A stretch of DNA of 64,000 nucleotides from Nocardioides mangrovicus (GCF_003674065.1 NZ_RDBE01000010.1:930809-994808); one strand, 5' to 3'. Shown: positions 7,997 through 17,444, counted from the stretch's first letter. Numbers and translations: made by a program. The notes: generated by a model not told the origin, from the sequence alone.

Positions 7997-8504
7997 GGCC
8001 GAGGGCCCGGTTCTCGACGCCGATGCGGGCCCGCAGCAGGACCAGGTTCAGCACGGTGAACACCAGGGCGGTGATCCAGGCGGCGTGCACCAGCGGCAGG
8101 GCGGCGCCCTCGACCACGACCGCGACGTAGTTGGGGTGGCGAAGCAGCCGGTACGGCCCGGAGGTCACCGGGGCCAGGTCGGGCACGACGATCACCCGGG
8201 TGTTCCAGCGGGGTCCGAGGGTGGCGATGCACCACCACCGCAGCGCCTGGGTGGCCACCACGACCACGAGCATCGACCAGGCCAGCACGCCCGGCACCTG
8301 CGGTCGCCGGACGTAGGCCTCCACGAGCGCGCCCACCAGCAGCGCGGTGTGCAGCACCACCATCACCGGGTAGTGGCCCTGGCCGGTCTCCACGCCGCCG
8401 CGCTGCCGGCTCCAGGCCGCATTGCGCAGCGAGACGACCAACTCGGCCACGCGCTCGGCCGCGACCAGCGCGACGAGGACGGTGAAGGCGAGCAGGCTCG
8501 TCAC
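7989..8504 (-). CDS. ICMT-family membrane methyltransferase (SrsB-like)
   Basis: 171 residues with about four membrane helices (N-terminal '[21 protein letters not shown]', '[18 protein letters not shown]', '[19 protein letters not shown]', C-terminal '[15 protein letters not shown]'). The conserved ICMT signature is '[20 protein letters not shown]'. This membrane family methylates lipids and prenylated products with SAM. Its GTG start overlaps the polyketide synthase stop (GTGA). An ICMT-like enzyme directly after a type III polyketide synthase is the srsA-srsB arrangement, in which the alkylresorcinol is O-methylated. Confidence 0.9.
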   Translation of the reverse strand: MTSLLAFTVLVALVAAERVAELVVSLRNAAWSRQRGGVETGQGHYPVMVVLHTALLVGALVEAYVRRPQVPGVLAWSMLVVVVATQALRWWCIATLGPRWNTRVIVVPDLAPVTSGPYRLLRHPNYVAVVVEGAALPLVHAAWITALVFTVLNLVLLRARIGVENRALGLA

Positions 8505-9556
8505 GAGGCCGCCCGCAGCAGCACGAGCTCAGAGCAGAAGCCCGGCCCCATCGCCAGCAGGACGCCGTACGAGCCGGGCGCGGGCGGTCGCTCCCGCAGC
8601 GTGTCCTCGAGCACCTGCAGCACCGACACCGACGACAGGTTGCCCACCCGGGCCAGGGAGTCCCAGGTGAGCCCGACGTCCTCGCGGGTGAGGTCGAGGC
8701 TGCTCTGCAGCGACTCGATGACCTTCGGGCCGCCCGGGTGGCAGACCCACCAGTCGATGTCGTCGAGGCCGAGGCCCTGGTCGGCGAGGAAGGCGTCGAC
8801 GTCCTCGCGCAGGTAGCGCTCGACGAGCCGGGGCACCTCGGCGTCGAGCACGATCTTCAGCCCGTTGCCGGTGACGTCGAAGCCCATGGTGCGCTCGGAG
8901 TCGGGGTAGAGCCGGCTGCGGGTGGCCAGCACCGCCACCGGCCCCGGTTCGCGCGAGTCACCGCACGCGACCACGGCCGAGGCGCCGTCGCCGAACAGGC
9001 CGCTGGCCACGAGGTTGGGCACCGAGACGTCGTCGGGCTGCACGGTGAGCGAGCACAGCTCGACGGCCACCAGCACGGCGACGTCGTCGGGGTGTCCCAC
9101 CAGGTAGTCGTGCAGCCGCGCGATCCCGGCCGCGCCGGCCACACAGCCCAGCCCCACCAGCGGCATCCGCTTCACGTCGGGCCGCAGCCCCACCGACGCC
9201 GCGATGCGTGCCTCGAGCGTCGGCACGGCCAGGCCGGTGACGGTGGCGCAGACGATCAGGTCGACGTCGCTGGGGGTGAGCCCGGCGGCCTTGACCGCGT
9301 CGACCAGGGCGCGCGAGCCCAGCTCCACCGCGTGCTCGACGAACAGGTCGTTGGAGCGGCCGAAGTCGCCGACGTCGGCGTACTCCTCGACCGGCAGCGC
9401 CAGGTGACGCGACTCGACGCCGGCGTTGGCGTGGAAGCGGCGCAGCAGCGCCTCGTCGGTGCCGCCGCCGGTGATGACGCCGACGAAGGCGTCGGTGAGC
9501 TCGCGCTGGGTGTACCGGTGCGGCGGCAGAGCGCCCCGGACGGTCAGGATCGGCAT
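8501..9556 (-). CDS. Type III polyketide synthase (chalcone/stilbene synthase family)
   Basis: 351 residues, normal for the family. The Cys-His-Asn triad is visible: C138 in 'VGLGCVAGA', H273 in '[11 protein letters not shown]' and N306 in '[11 protein letters not shown]'. The GFGPG-loop equivalent is '[13 protein letters not shown]' near the end. Such homodimeric enzymes extend an acyl-CoA starter with malonyl-CoA and cyclise the product to a resorcinol, pyrone or naphthalene. The ATG at 9556 has GAGGAG six bases upstream. It is followed without gap by SrsB- and SrsC-like genes and preceded by a UbiA gene. A membrane phenolic lipid or prenylated quinone is the best guess. Confidence 0.94.
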   Translation of the reverse strand: MPILTVRGALPPHRYTQRELTDAFVGVITGGGTDEALLRRFHANAGVESRHLALPVEEYADVGDFGRSNDLFVEHAVELGSRALVDAVKAAGLTPSDVDLIVCATVTGLAVPTLEARIAASVGLRPDVKRMPLVGLGCVAGAAGIARLHDYLVGHPDDVAVLVAVELCSLTVQPDDVSVPNLVASGLFGDGASAVVACGDSREPGPVAVLATRSRLYPDSERTMGFDVTGNGLKIVLDAEVPRLVERYLREDVDAFLADQGLGLDDIDWWVCHPGGPKVIESLQSSLDLTREDVGLTWDSLARVGNLSSVSVLQVLEDTLRERPPAPGSYGVLLAMGPGFCSELVLLRAAS

Positions 9557-9634
9557 GCTCGACTCCTCGCTCCGGGAGTGCCCACTGTGTCACCGGCCGC
9601 CCAGCGGTGTCATCGCCCGGTAGGGGTGGTCCCG

Positions 9635-10429
9635 CTACCGCACGAGCAGCAGGATCGCGACGTCGACGAGCGCGATGGCCACGGCGGCCGCGAACGGCAC
9701 CCGGCCGCGGCCGAGGAGCGCCGCCGCGGCCAGGCCGAGCGCCGCCGCCAGCGCGACGCCGCCGGCCACGGCGCCGGGCCGCGCGCCCAGCACCATCACC
9801 ACCGTCGCTGCGACGAGCACCGCCACCGCGCCGACCCGGCTCCCGCGCTCGCCGATGCGGTGGGGCAGACCACGGACCCCGGTGGCGGCGTCGTCGGCGA
9901 GGTCGGGCAGCACGTTGAGCAGGTGGGCGCCGATGCCCAGGAGCGCACCGGCGGCCAGGCTCCAGCCGCGCACCGGTGGGGCGTCGAGACCCACGAAGAG
10001 CGGCAGCCCGCCGAAGGCGACGGCGTAGGGCAGCCAGGACCACGCGGTCGCCTTCAGCCCGAGGTTGTAGGCCCAGCCGGCGGCCGTGTTCAGCAGGTGC
10101 ACGAGCCCGGCGAGGCCGCCGAGGGCGAAGCCCAGCGGCACGGTGAGGACGACGGCGAGCGCGCAAGCCGCCCGCACCGCGCCCAGCGGGAGCGCGCCGG
10201 TGGCCAGGGGCTTGTCGGCGCGGCCGACGGCGACGTCGCGCCGCAGGTCGATCAGGTCGTTGGACCAGCCGATGGAGAGCTGGCTGGTCAGCACGGCCGC
10301 CGCCACGAGGACCACTGTGACCAGCCCGGCTCCCCAAGCCAGGGCGAGCAGGCCGCCGAGCACCGTGACCGCCAGCGCCGGGCCGGGGTGCGCGGCACCG
10401 AGCAGCCGCAGCGGCGAGGTCGTGGCCAC
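9635..10429 (-). CDS. UbiA-family prenyltransferase
   Basis: 264 residues, almost entirely membrane helices. The two Asp-rich prenyl-diphosphate/Mg sites are clear: 'NDLIDLRRD' (57-65) and 'PDLADDAATG' (about 175-184). The GTG at 10429 is taken as start. The upstream ATG is out of frame. It lies 78 bp ahead of the polyketide synthase on the same strand and heads the operon, so the aromatic acceptor is probably the polyketide product and the donor a C5-C20 prenyl diphosphate. A role in general quinone synthesis cannot be excluded, but no other quinone genes are near. Confidence 0.9.
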   Translation of the reverse strand: MATTSPLRLLGAAHPGPALAVTVLGGLLALAWGAGLVTVVLVAAAVLTSQLSIGWSNDLIDLRRDVAVGRADKPLATGALPLGAVRAACALAVVLTVPLGFALGGLAGLVHLLNTAAGWAYNLGLKATAWSWLPYAVAFGGLPLFVGLDAPPVRGWSLAAGALLGIGAHLLNVLPDLADDAATGVRGLPHRIGERGSRVGAVAVLVAATVVMVLGARPGAVAGGVALAAALGLAAAALLGRGRVPFAAAVAIALVDVAILLLVR

Positions 10430-10464
10430 CGAGCGACCATATGCGCACCCCTATGCTCCGGCAG

Positions 10465-11388
10465 GTGGAGCTGATCGTGGCCGAGACCCTCGACTCACCC
10501 GCCCGCGTGGAGCCGCCGACCCGCCCGCCGTTGCGAGTGGGCCTGGTGCAGCACGCCTGGCGCGACGACCCGGCCGCGCTCGTGGGGGCGCTCGACGACG
10601 GCGTCGCGACCGCTGCCGGTGCGGGTGCCCGGGTGGTGTTCCTGCCCGAGCTCACGCTCTCGCGCTACCCGGCTTTCGAGCGGCCGAGCGTGGTGCCGGC
10701 GTCGCTCACCGAGGACCTCGCGAGCGGTCCGACGGTGAGCTTCGCGGCGTCGGCGGCCCGCGAGCACCGGGTGTTCGTGCACGCCTCGCTCTACGAGCGT
10801 GCCGACGAGGGCGACGGGCTCGGCTTCAACACCGCCGTGCTGGTCGGCCCCGACGGTGAGGTCGTGGCGCGCACCCGCAAGATGCACATCCCGGTGACCG
10901 AGGGCTACGTCGAGGACCTCTACTTCCGCCCCGGCCCGCCGGCCGACGCCTACCCGGTGCACCGCGTGCCCGGCCTGGACGCCGGCCTCGGGCTGCCGAC
11001 CTGCTGGGACGAGTGGTTCCCCGAAGCGGCCCGGCTCTACGCGCTCGGCGGCGCCGACCTGCTCGCCTACCCGACCGCGATCGGGTCCGAGCCCGACCAC
11101 CCCGACTTCGACACCGAGCCGCTGTGGCGCCAGGTCATCGTCGGCCACGCGATCGCCAACGGACTCTTCGTCGTGGTGCCCAACCGCACCGGCGACGAGG
11201 GCCGGATCACCTTCTACGGCTCCTCGTTCGTCGTCGACCCCTACGGCCGCGTGCTGGCCCAGGCACCCCGCGACGCGGAGGCGGTGCTGGTGGCCGACCT
11301 CGACCTCGACCAGCGGCGCGACTGGCTCACGCTCTTCCCGTTCCTGCGCACCCGGCGCCCGGACTCCTACGCGGGGCTGGTGCAGTGA
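10465..11388 (+). CDS. aguB: N-carbamoylputrescine amidase (nitrilase superfamily)
   Basis: 307 residues from the GTG at 10465. It hydrolyses N-carbamoylputrescine to putrescine, NH3 and CO2. The Glu-Lys-Cys triad is E62 ('FLPELTLSRYP'), K139 ('RKMHIPVTEG') and C180 ('PTCWDEWFPEAAR'), in the form typical of AguB rather than other nitrilases. Start choice: TATGCT (10452-10457) lies seven bases before this GTG, matching the leaderless pattern of neighbouring genes. ATGs at 10441 and 10453 would overlap that box. It is divergent from the prenyltransferase and overlaps agmatine deiminase by four bases. Confidence 0.93.
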   Translation: MELIVAETLDSPARVEPPTRPPLRVGLVQHAWRDDPAALVGALDDGVATAAGAGARVVFLPELTLSRYPAFERPSVVPASLTEDLASGPTVSFAASAAREHRVFVHASLYERADEGDGLGFNTAVLVGPDGEVVARTRKMHIPVTEGYVEDLYFRPGPPADAYPVHRVPGLDAGLGLPTCWDEWFPEAARLYALGGADLLAYPTAIGSEPDHPDFDTEPLWRQVIVGHAIANGLFVVVPNRTGDEGRITFYGSSFVVDPYGRVLAQAPRDAEAVLVADLDLDQRRDWLTLFPFLRTRRPDSYAGLVQ

Positions 11389-12401
11389 GCTGGCGGATGC
11401 CGGCCGAGACCGAGCCGCACGCCTGTACCTGGATGGCCTGGCCGTCCTCGGGCTACACGCTGGGTGAGACCGACGCCGACGCCGAGGAGGCCCGCGACAC
11501 CTGGGCGACGGTGGCGCGTGCCGTGGCGCACTTCGAGCCGGTGCGCATGGTGGTGGACCCGAGTGCCCTGGCCGTGGCCCGCGACCGGCTGGGCTCCGAC
11601 GTCGAGCTCCTCGAGGCGCCGCTCGACGACGCCTGGATGCGCGACATCGGCCCGACCTTCGTCGTCGGTCCCGACGATCTGGGTTCCGACCGACTGGGTG
11701 CGGTGGACTGGGTGTTCAACGGCTGGGGTGCGCAGGCCTGGGCGCGCTGGGAGCACGACGCGCTGGTCGGCCGGCTGGTGGCGCAGTGGGCTGGCGCGAC
11801 GCTGGTGCCCTCCGAGCTGGTGAACGAGGGCGGCGGCATCCACGTCGACGGCGCCGGCACGGTGCTGGTGACCAGCACCGTGCAGCTCGACCCCGGCCGC
11901 AACCCCGGCTGGACGCGCGAGCAGGTGGAGTCCGAGCTGCGGCGCACCCTGGGCGTCGGTGAGGTGGTGTGGCTCGAACGCGGCCTGACCCGCGACTACG
12001 AGGAGTTCGGCACCCGCGGCCACGTCGACATCGTCGCCACCATGCCGGCGCCCGGCACCGTGCTGGTGCACGAGCAGCCCGACGAGCGTCATCCCGACCA
12101 CGCGCTGCGCCACAGGTTCCCCGAGGGCTGGACGGTCATCGCCCTGCGGGCCCCCGAGCGGCTGGTCGACGAGCACGGCCCGGTGGACCACAGCTACGTC
12201 AACCACCTGGTCTGCAACGGCGGTGTGGTGGCCTGCACCTTCGACGATCCCCGCGACGCCGAGGCCCTGGAGGTACTCGCCGCCGCCTACCCCGGCCGCC
12301 GCGTCGTCGGCGTGGACGCCCGCCCGCTGTTCGCCCGCGGCGGCGGGATCCACTGCATCACCCAGCAGCAGCCGGCGGTGGCCTCCGGGGGCCGGAGCTA
12401 G
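11385..12401 (+). CDS. aguA: Agmatine deiminase
   Basis: 338 residues converting agmatine to N-carbamoylputrescine, the substrate of the preceding enzyme. The family opens with 'MPAETEPHACTWMAWP' and ends with the catalytic Cys324 in 'GGGIHCITQQQP'. 'DDAWMRDIGPTFVV' and 'NEGGGIHVDG' supply the guanidine-binding acids. The GTG at 11385 overlaps the amidase stop (GTGA). The ATG at 11397 is an equally good family start. The two genes form a short arginine/agmatine-to-putrescine pathway. No arginine decarboxylase is in the window. The stop shares the tetramer CTAG with the convergent immunity gene. Confidence 0.95.
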   Translation: MSWRMPAETEPHACTWMAWPSSGYTLGETDADAEEARDTWATVARAVAHFEPVRMVVDPSALAVARDRLGSDVELLEAPLDDAWMRDIGPTFVVGPDDLGSDRLGAVDWVFNGWGAQAWARWEHDALVGRLVAQWAGATLVPSELVNEGGGIHVDGAGTVLVTSTVQLDPGRNPGWTREQVESELRRTLGVGEVVWLERGLTRDYEEFGTRGHVDIVATMPAPGTVLVHEQPDERHPDHALRHRFPEGWTVIALRAPERLVDEHGPVDHSYVNHLVCNGGVVACTFDDPRDAEALEVLAAAYPGRRVVGVDARPLFARGGGIHCITQQQPAVASGGRS

Positions 12402-13459
12402 ATCTCGGGGTGCGGTTGGGTGCGCAGGTCGATGACCTCGGAATGGACCTGGTGGTGCTCGGCGTCGAACTCGAGGATCTCCAGCCAGGCTGCGCGGGAG
12501 CGGAAGGTGGGGCGTTTCTGCGCGGAGAAGTACTGCAGGATGCGGGTGGTGCCGCCGTGGTCGAAGGTGCCGTCCTGGGCGACGAACATGGGGTCGTCGG
12601 GCTGGTCGGCGGTGATGAGGTCGTAGATCTCGTCGTCGCGTGCGGCTGCGGCGTCGTAGCCGAGGTGCTCGCGCAGGGTGGCCTGGGCGGTGCGGATCTG
12701 CTCGAAGGAGGCGCCGTCGGGCCACAGTCGCACGTGCCAGCGGTCCTCGCCGAGGTCGGTGACCTCGCCGAGGGGCAGGGTGGCGAGGGCGTCGAGGTCG
12801 ACGTAGAGGCGGGCGCCGGGGCCGTACCAGTCGTCCTGGGCGGCCCACATCCGCCATCCGACGACGTTGCTGATGCGGCCGGGGTGGCCGGAGACGTCGA
12901 TGATCTCGCGGCCGTGCCGGTCGGTGGTGCGGGGCAGGTGCTGCCAGTCGTGGGGGTACCAGAACTCGAAGTGCTGGGGCTGGGTCTCGCCCTGCCAGGT
13001 GGCGTCCTGCTCGTCGCCGCGGGAGCCGCCGATCAGCCCGGGCGCCTCGAGCAGCGCGGCGAGCAGCTCGGGGTTGGCCTCGACGTGTGAGAGCAGTACT
13101 TCGTGCACGACGCGGGCCACGGTGACCTGGAGGACGGCGACGACGCGCTCGTCGTCGCGGCCGGCGTTCTCCACCTGCTCCAGTCGCACACTCGTCGCCC
13201 CCTCGAGGGTGCTCGACCGGTGCCAGGTGTCGTCGTCGAACCCGATGTCGGGGACGTCCTCGCCGGGGACCCGCACACGCACCCGGGTGGGGGTGAAGCT
13301 CAGCGGCAGTCGGCGCAGGACGTCGACCCACACGCTCAGCGGGCGCGAGCCGGGCACGAAGGAGAACAGGTTCCACAGCCGCGCGGGGTCGATGGGACCG
13401 CTCGGCGCCTCGGCGAGGTCGGTGGGACCGACGCTCGGTCGGTCAGTAAGGCTTGACAT
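12398..13459 (-). CDS. Probable immunity protein of the adjacent polymorphic toxin
   Basis: 353 residues, no recognised family. It is soluble, acidic and Trp-rich (e.g. 'ISNVVGWRMWAAQDDWYGPGARL', 'EFWYPHDWQHLPRT' in separate blocks), without signal peptide or membrane segment. It starts inside the last codons of the toxin gene (17-base overlap, different frame), so it is co-translated with it. In polymorphic toxin loci the gene directly after the toxin normally encodes the cognate immunity protein. The assignment rests on that position. 353 residues is long for an immunity protein, so an accessory function is possible. Confidence 0.6.
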   Translation of the reverse strand: MSSLTDRPSVGPTDLAEAPSGPIDPARLWNLFSFVPGSRPLSVWVDVLRRLPLSFTPTRVRVRVPGEDVPDIGFDDDTWHRSSTLEGATSVRLEQVENAGRDDERVVAVLQVTVARVVHEVLLSHVEANPELLAALLEAPGLIGGSRGDEQDATWQGETQPQHFEFWYPHDWQHLPRTTDRHGREIIDVSGHPGRISNVVGWRMWAAQDDWYGPGARLYVDLDALATLPLGEVTDLGEDRWHVRLWPDGASFEQIRTAQATLREHLGYDAAAARDDEIYDLITADQPDDPMFVAQDGTFDHGGTTRILQYFSAQKRPTFRSRAAWLEILEFDAEHHQVHSEVIDLRTQPHPEI

Positions 13460-15536
13460 TGAGGGTGACTCCTGCGTCCTCTGCGTACGTGCGCAGTTCT
13501 CTCAGTGATTCGGCGTTCTCCTGGCCCATCCGCACCCGCAGGTCGACCGACACGTCATGGATTCGCCGCCCGTCCCCGGTGCGGCCGGCCTCTTTCATGG
13601 CCGCCAGGTCGTCGATGTTCTTCCTGATCCTCGCAGCATTGCGTGCCGTGGGTGGGTCCAGGGTCTTCAGGCTGACGCCCTCGCCCTTGTCGTAGAAGTC
13701 GATGCCCTTGTAGAAGCCGTTGTTCTCCTTGCCGACGTGCTCCCAGGACTTGTACTCGGTCTTGGCCAGCGCGGTCTCGATCACCTCGCCGCGGGTGAGC
13801 CCGACCAGGTCCCACGGGCTGTCGCCGGCCTTGTACTTGGCCAGCTTCAGCCCGAGGTTCGAGCTGTCGACCGGCACCCAGGCGCCGTCGACGTAGACCT
13901 TCAGCTGGGTGACCTTGCCGGCCTCGTCGGTGACGAAGGCCAGGCCCTGCGAGCGCAGCTCGAGGTTGGCCGCCTTGCCGTCGCGCAGCAGCGCACTGAG
14001 CGCCTTCATGTCGTTGAGCTGGTAGACGCCGTCCTCGATCTTGGCGCTCTTGACCAGCGCCCGACCCACCGCGGAGTCCAGGTCGAGGTTGCGCCCGAGC
14101 CGGTCGACCAGCGCGAGGGTCTCGGCCAGCTTGGTGCCGCGCGCGAACAGCTTGCCGGCGCCGGCGATGTCGCCGGCGAAGGGGATCAGCGACGCCGCCG
14201 AGAGCCCGGCGTTGACCCAGTCGCCCTCGGCGCCGTACCAGGCGGTGCTGACGACGTCGGCCGGGATGCCGACGAAGGGGATCAGCCCGATGAGGTCGAG
14301 GACCGTGTGGCCCCACTTGGCGTACCACGGCTTCTCGTCCCAGACCTCCTTCTGCTGCTGCATCGACTTCTGCAGGTTCTGGGCGGAGTCGATGATGCTC
14401 TGGTCGCGCTTCCAGGTCATGGCCGCGCGCAGCGCGAGCATCACCGTGTTGGGTCCCGAGCTGTCGTCGTCGCCGAAGCGGTGCTCGTGCAGCAGGTTGT
14501 AGAGGAAGGTCTGGACCTCGCCGTGGGCGTCCTCGCCGTCCTTGGGGAACGGGACCTGGGTCGTGCCGCCCTGCGTGAAGGCCCAGTGGGCGGCCTGCGG
14601 GTTGTTCACCAAGGCGCCCATCAGCGCCACCATGGGGTCGGTGAACCGCTTCCCGTCGGGTGTGATCGCGATGTAGAGGCTGCCCGGCGGCGGGATGCCG
14701 GGCAGCAGCCCGCGGGCGTCCTCGGCGGCGAAGGTCTTGGTGGTCTGCTGGAGGAACGAGGTGGACCAGTGACCGCGCGAGAGCAGCAGCCACAGCGCGC
14801 CCCGGTGGGCGAAGTCATCGTCGTTGCGACGGTAGGCCTCGGGATCGTCGGGGTCGCCGTCGAACTTCGGCATCGTCATCTTGTCGACCCAGTCGGCCGT
14901 CCACGACGACGGCATCGCCAGGTCGCCGGTGCCCCGCGAGGCGAGCCCCATCGTGCCGGCCAGGCCGTCGAGCAGCTGGCTGTAGTCCTCCTTCGACACC
15001 CCGCCGACCAGCCGCTCTCCCGGCGTCATGTTGGCGATGTAGGTGGCGATCTCGCGCGGCGGCACGGCCTTGGCCAGCGCGTTGGCGAAGTACGGGTCGT
15101 CGCCGTAGGTGTGCAGCAGGGCGTTGAGCTGGCCCACCTGGTCGGGGTCCGGCCACCCGGACTTGAGGATCTTGGCCGCCTTCGCGGCGTACGCGCGTGA
15201 CTGGGCGGGGGTCAGGTCGAGCAGCGCGCTCTCGTCGATGGAGACGCTGTCGGGCAGCCCGGGGCTGCTGCCGGAGATCTCCTCCGCCATGGCCAGCCGG
15301 CGCTTGAGCCCCGGGATCTCGTGCTGGATCCAGGTGGCGACCGCGGTCCCCTTCTCGAACCCGTCGGTGCCCAGCCACAGCCGTCCCAGCGAGGTCTTCG
15401 CGGAGCCGATGGTGCCGGTGATCGTCGACTCGGCGGACTCCAGCTCGGTGACCATCGAGCGGAAGGCCGTGATGTTGATCTGGCTCAGCCGGCCGCCTCC
15501 GCCACCCCCACCGCCGTCGGGTACCGGGTAGTTCAC
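13443..15536 (-). CDS. Polymorphic toxin with pre-toxin TG-like domain and C-terminal nuclease-like domain
   Basis: 697 residues from the GTG at 15536. A Gly-rich start and a helical WXG100/LXG-like region (residues about 15-90, with 'LWLGTDGFEKG') suggest type VII-style export. A long alpha-helical middle follows. About residues 430-490 resemble the PT-TG pre-toxin domain ('HTVLDLIGLIPFVGIPADV', 'AEGDWVNAGLSAASLIPFAG'). The last ~100 residues ('GFYKGIDFYDKGEGVSLKT', 'GRRIHDVSVDLRVRM') look like the D-x(n)-SLKT pattern of CdiA-type endonuclease toxins. The toxic activity is inferred from this pattern. The gene is sandwiched between a small partner and a probable immunity gene with overlaps on both sides. 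Confidence 0.75.
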   Translation of the reverse strand: MNYPVPDGGGGGGGGRLSQINITAFRSMVTELESAESTITGTIGSAKTSLGRLWLGTDGFEKGTAVATWIQHEIPGLKRRLAMAEEISGSSPGLPDSVSIDESALLDLTPAQSRAYAAKAAKILKSGWPDPDQVGQLNALLHTYGDDPYFANALAKAVPPREIATYIANMTPGERLVGGVSKEDYSQLLDGLAGTMGLASRGTGDLAMPSSWTADWVDKMTMPKFDGDPDDPEAYRRNDDDFAHRGALWLLLSRGHWSTSFLQQTTKTFAAEDARGLLPGIPPPGSLYIAITPDGKRFTDPMVALMGALVNNPQAAHWAFTQGGTTQVPFPKDGEDAHGEVQTFLYNLLHEHRFGDDDSSGPNTVMLALRAAMTWKRDQSIIDSAQNLQKSMQQQKEVWDEKPWYAKWGHTVLDLIGLIPFVGIPADVVSTAWYGAEGDWVNAGLSAASLIPFAGDIAGAGKLFARGTKLAETLALVDRLGRNLDLDSAVGRALVKSAKIEDGVYQLNDMKALSALLRDGKAANLELRSQGLAFVTDEAGKVTQLKVYVDGAWVPVDSSNLGLKLAKYKAGDSPWDLVGLTRGEVIETALAKTEYKSWEHVGKENNGFYKGIDFYDKGEGVSLKTLDPPTARNAARIRKNIDDLAAMKEAGRTGDGRRIHDVSVDLRVRMGQENAESLRELRTYAEDAGVTLNVKPY

Positions 15537-15865
15537 GACGGCCCCAGGTGGTGGGCGTAGTAGCTGAACTTCGCGCGGTAGTCGTCGGGGGGCACCGTCG
15601 GCTCCTTGGCCTGGATCTGGACCTCCGCGTCGATCAGGTCCCGCTCGCGGTCGCCGACCGGCTGCAGCGCGGAGCGCTGGTCGCCGAGCGTCGCGCCGAA
15701 CTGCGTGGCGGTCGTGGAGAGCCACGCGCCGGACTCGAGGGCGACGCTGGCCTTGTTGAGCGCCGAGCGCAGGGTCGCGCCACGGTCGTCGGCCTGGGGC
15801 CGGGCGCTCTTGAGCACCGCGAGGTACTGGTTGGGCACCTTGTCAGCGTCCGAGTCGCCGCTCAT
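15533..15865 (-). CDS. Small WXG100-like partner of the toxin
   Basis: About 110 residues, helical, with 'LESGAWLSTTATQFGATLGDQRSAL' split by a W-containing turn, as in small ESX-like secretion partners and chaperones. The ATG at 15865 is preferred. Another ATG at 15877 lies only a base or two from the GAGGGGG ribosome site. Its stop overlaps the toxin GTG (GTGA, 15533-15536), making a three-gene transcription and translation unit with the toxin and immunity genes. No secretion-system core genes (EccC etc.) are in the window. Confidence 0.65.
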   Translation of the reverse strand: MSGDSDADKVPNQYLAVLKSARPQADDRGATLRSALNKASVALESGAWLSTTATQFGATLGDQRSALQPVGDRERDLIDAEVQIQAKEPTVPPDDYRAKFSYYAHHLGPS

Positions 15866-15941
15866 GGCCAGGGTCATACCCCCTCGCGCGCGGATTAGTC
15901 CTCGCCGCGACGATGCTCAGGATCCCTGTACGTTCGCCCTC

Positions 15942-17435
15942 GTGACCGAGGTGAGCACGCGCGCTGGTCGGGTCCGGGGGAGCGACGAGGGCGAGGTGGC
16001 GGTCTTCCGCGGCATCCCGTTCGCCCGGAGGCCCACCGGAGAGCTCCGCTTCCAGCGCCCGGTGCCCTGCGAGCCGTGGGACGACGTGCTCGACACGACG
16101 AGCTTCGGCCCGCCGCCCCCGCAGTCGCAGCAGATGGGGCCGGCCCCCGACGACGACGCCGACCGCAGCTGGCTCACCGCGAACGTCTGGACCACCGACG
16201 TCACCGGTCGGCGGCCGGTGCTGGTCTACGTCTACGGCGGCGCCTACCGGTCCGGCCACGCGGGCGACCCGGCCTATGACGGCACGCTGCTGGCCACCGA
16301 GGGCGAGGTCGTGGTGGTCACGTTCAACCACCGCGTCGGCGCCGAGGGCTACGCGCAGATCGAGGGTGCGCCGGCCAACCGCGGGCTGCTGGACTGCCTC
16401 GCCGCGCTGGCGTGGGTGCGCGACAACATCGAGTCCTTCGGCGGCGACCCGGCGCAGGTGAGCGTGTTCGGCGAGTCCGCCGGAGCCGGTGCCATCGCCT
16501 CGCTGCTGGCGATGCCGCAGGCGCACGGTCTGTTCGGTCGGGCCGTGCTGCAGAGCATCCCCGGCACCTTCTTCTCGGCCGAGCTGGCCGCCGACATCGC
16601 GACCACCGTCGCCGGTTCGATGGGCCGAACGGCCACGGCCGAGGACCTGGCCGAGGTGGCGCCGGCCGACCTGGTGGCCGCCTTCGACGCGCTGGTGATG
16701 CCGCCGCACGCCGCCCGGTGGGGCAACATCGCGTTCACTCCCACCCCGTTCTCACCCGTGGTCGACGGCGAGGTGCTGCCGGTGACGCCGTGGCAGGCGG
16801 TGCGCGACGGCTCGGCCCGCGACGTGGAGATCCTCGTCGGCCACAACCGCGACGAGTTCCGGCTCTTCGTGATGCTCGGCGGCCTGCTGGGCAACGTCAC
16901 GCCCGAGCTGGAGGCGCAGACCCTCGCGCTCTTCTCACCCGACCCCGCGGGCTTCGCCTCCGTCGAGCCGGACGCGCTGACGGGCCGGCTCTTCGAGCTG
17001 GTGCAGTCCGACTGGCTGTTCCGGATGCCGTCGCTCCGGCTCGCCCAGGAGCAGAGCCGGGCAGGCGGCCGCGTGCACCTTTACGAGCTCACCTGGGCCG
17101 CCCCGGCCGCACCGCTGGGCGCCTGCCACGCCCTCGACGTGCCGCTGGTGTGGGGCTCGCTGAGCTCCGGCTTCGCGACGATGCTCATCGGCGACCCGGT
17201 GCCCGACGAGGCGGTGGAGCTCTCCCGTGAGCTGCGGGGCCGCTGGACCGCCTTCGCCCGCACCGGCGATCCCGGCTGGCCGGTCTACGACGACGACGCG
17301 CAGCAGTGCCTGGTCATCGACGTCGAGAGCAGCGTCGAGCGATACCCCGAGCAGGCGAGCGCGGCGTACTGGGCCGGTCACGAGTTCGCGGCGCTGCCCT
17401 TGCTGAACGACTCCACATCCGAGCGGCCGGGCTGA
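15942..17435 (+). CDS. Carboxylesterase, type B
   Basis: 497 residues, alpha/beta-hydrolase of the carboxylesterase/lipase type B family. The nucleophile is S179 in GESAGA, the oxyanion-hole segment is 'YVYGGAYRSG' (about 96-105), and the catalytic His396 lies in 'GACHALDVPLVWG'. No signal peptide is present, so it is cytosolic. The GTG at 15942 is seven bases downstream of TACGTT (15929-15934), which fits a leaderless transcript. It is divergent from the toxin operon. The natural ester is unknown. Members include p-nitrobenzyl esterase and carbamate hydrolases. Confidence 0.93.
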   Translation: MTEVSTRAGRVRGSDEGEVAVFRGIPFARRPTGELRFQRPVPCEPWDDVLDTTSFGPPPPQSQQMGPAPDDDADRSWLTANVWTTDVTGRRPVLVYVYGGAYRSGHAGDPAYDGTLLATEGEVVVVTFNHRVGAEGYAQIEGAPANRGLLDCLAALAWVRDNIESFGGDPAQVSVFGESAGAGAIASLLAMPQAHGLFGRAVLQSIPGTFFSAELAADIATTVAGSMGRTATAEDLAEVAPADLVAAFDALVMPPHAARWGNIAFTPTPFSPVVDGEVLPVTPWQAVRDGSARDVEILVGHNRDEFRLFVMLGGLLGNVTPELEAQTLALFSPDPAGFASVEPDALTGRLFELVQSDWLFRMPSLRLAQEQSRAGGRVHLYELTWAAPAAPLGACHALDVPLVWGSLSSGFATMLIGDPVPDEAVELSRELRGRWTAFARTGDPGWPVYDDDAQQCLVIDVESSVERYPEQASAAYWAGHEFAALPLLNDSTSERPG

Positions 17436-17444
17436 CCTCGAGCG

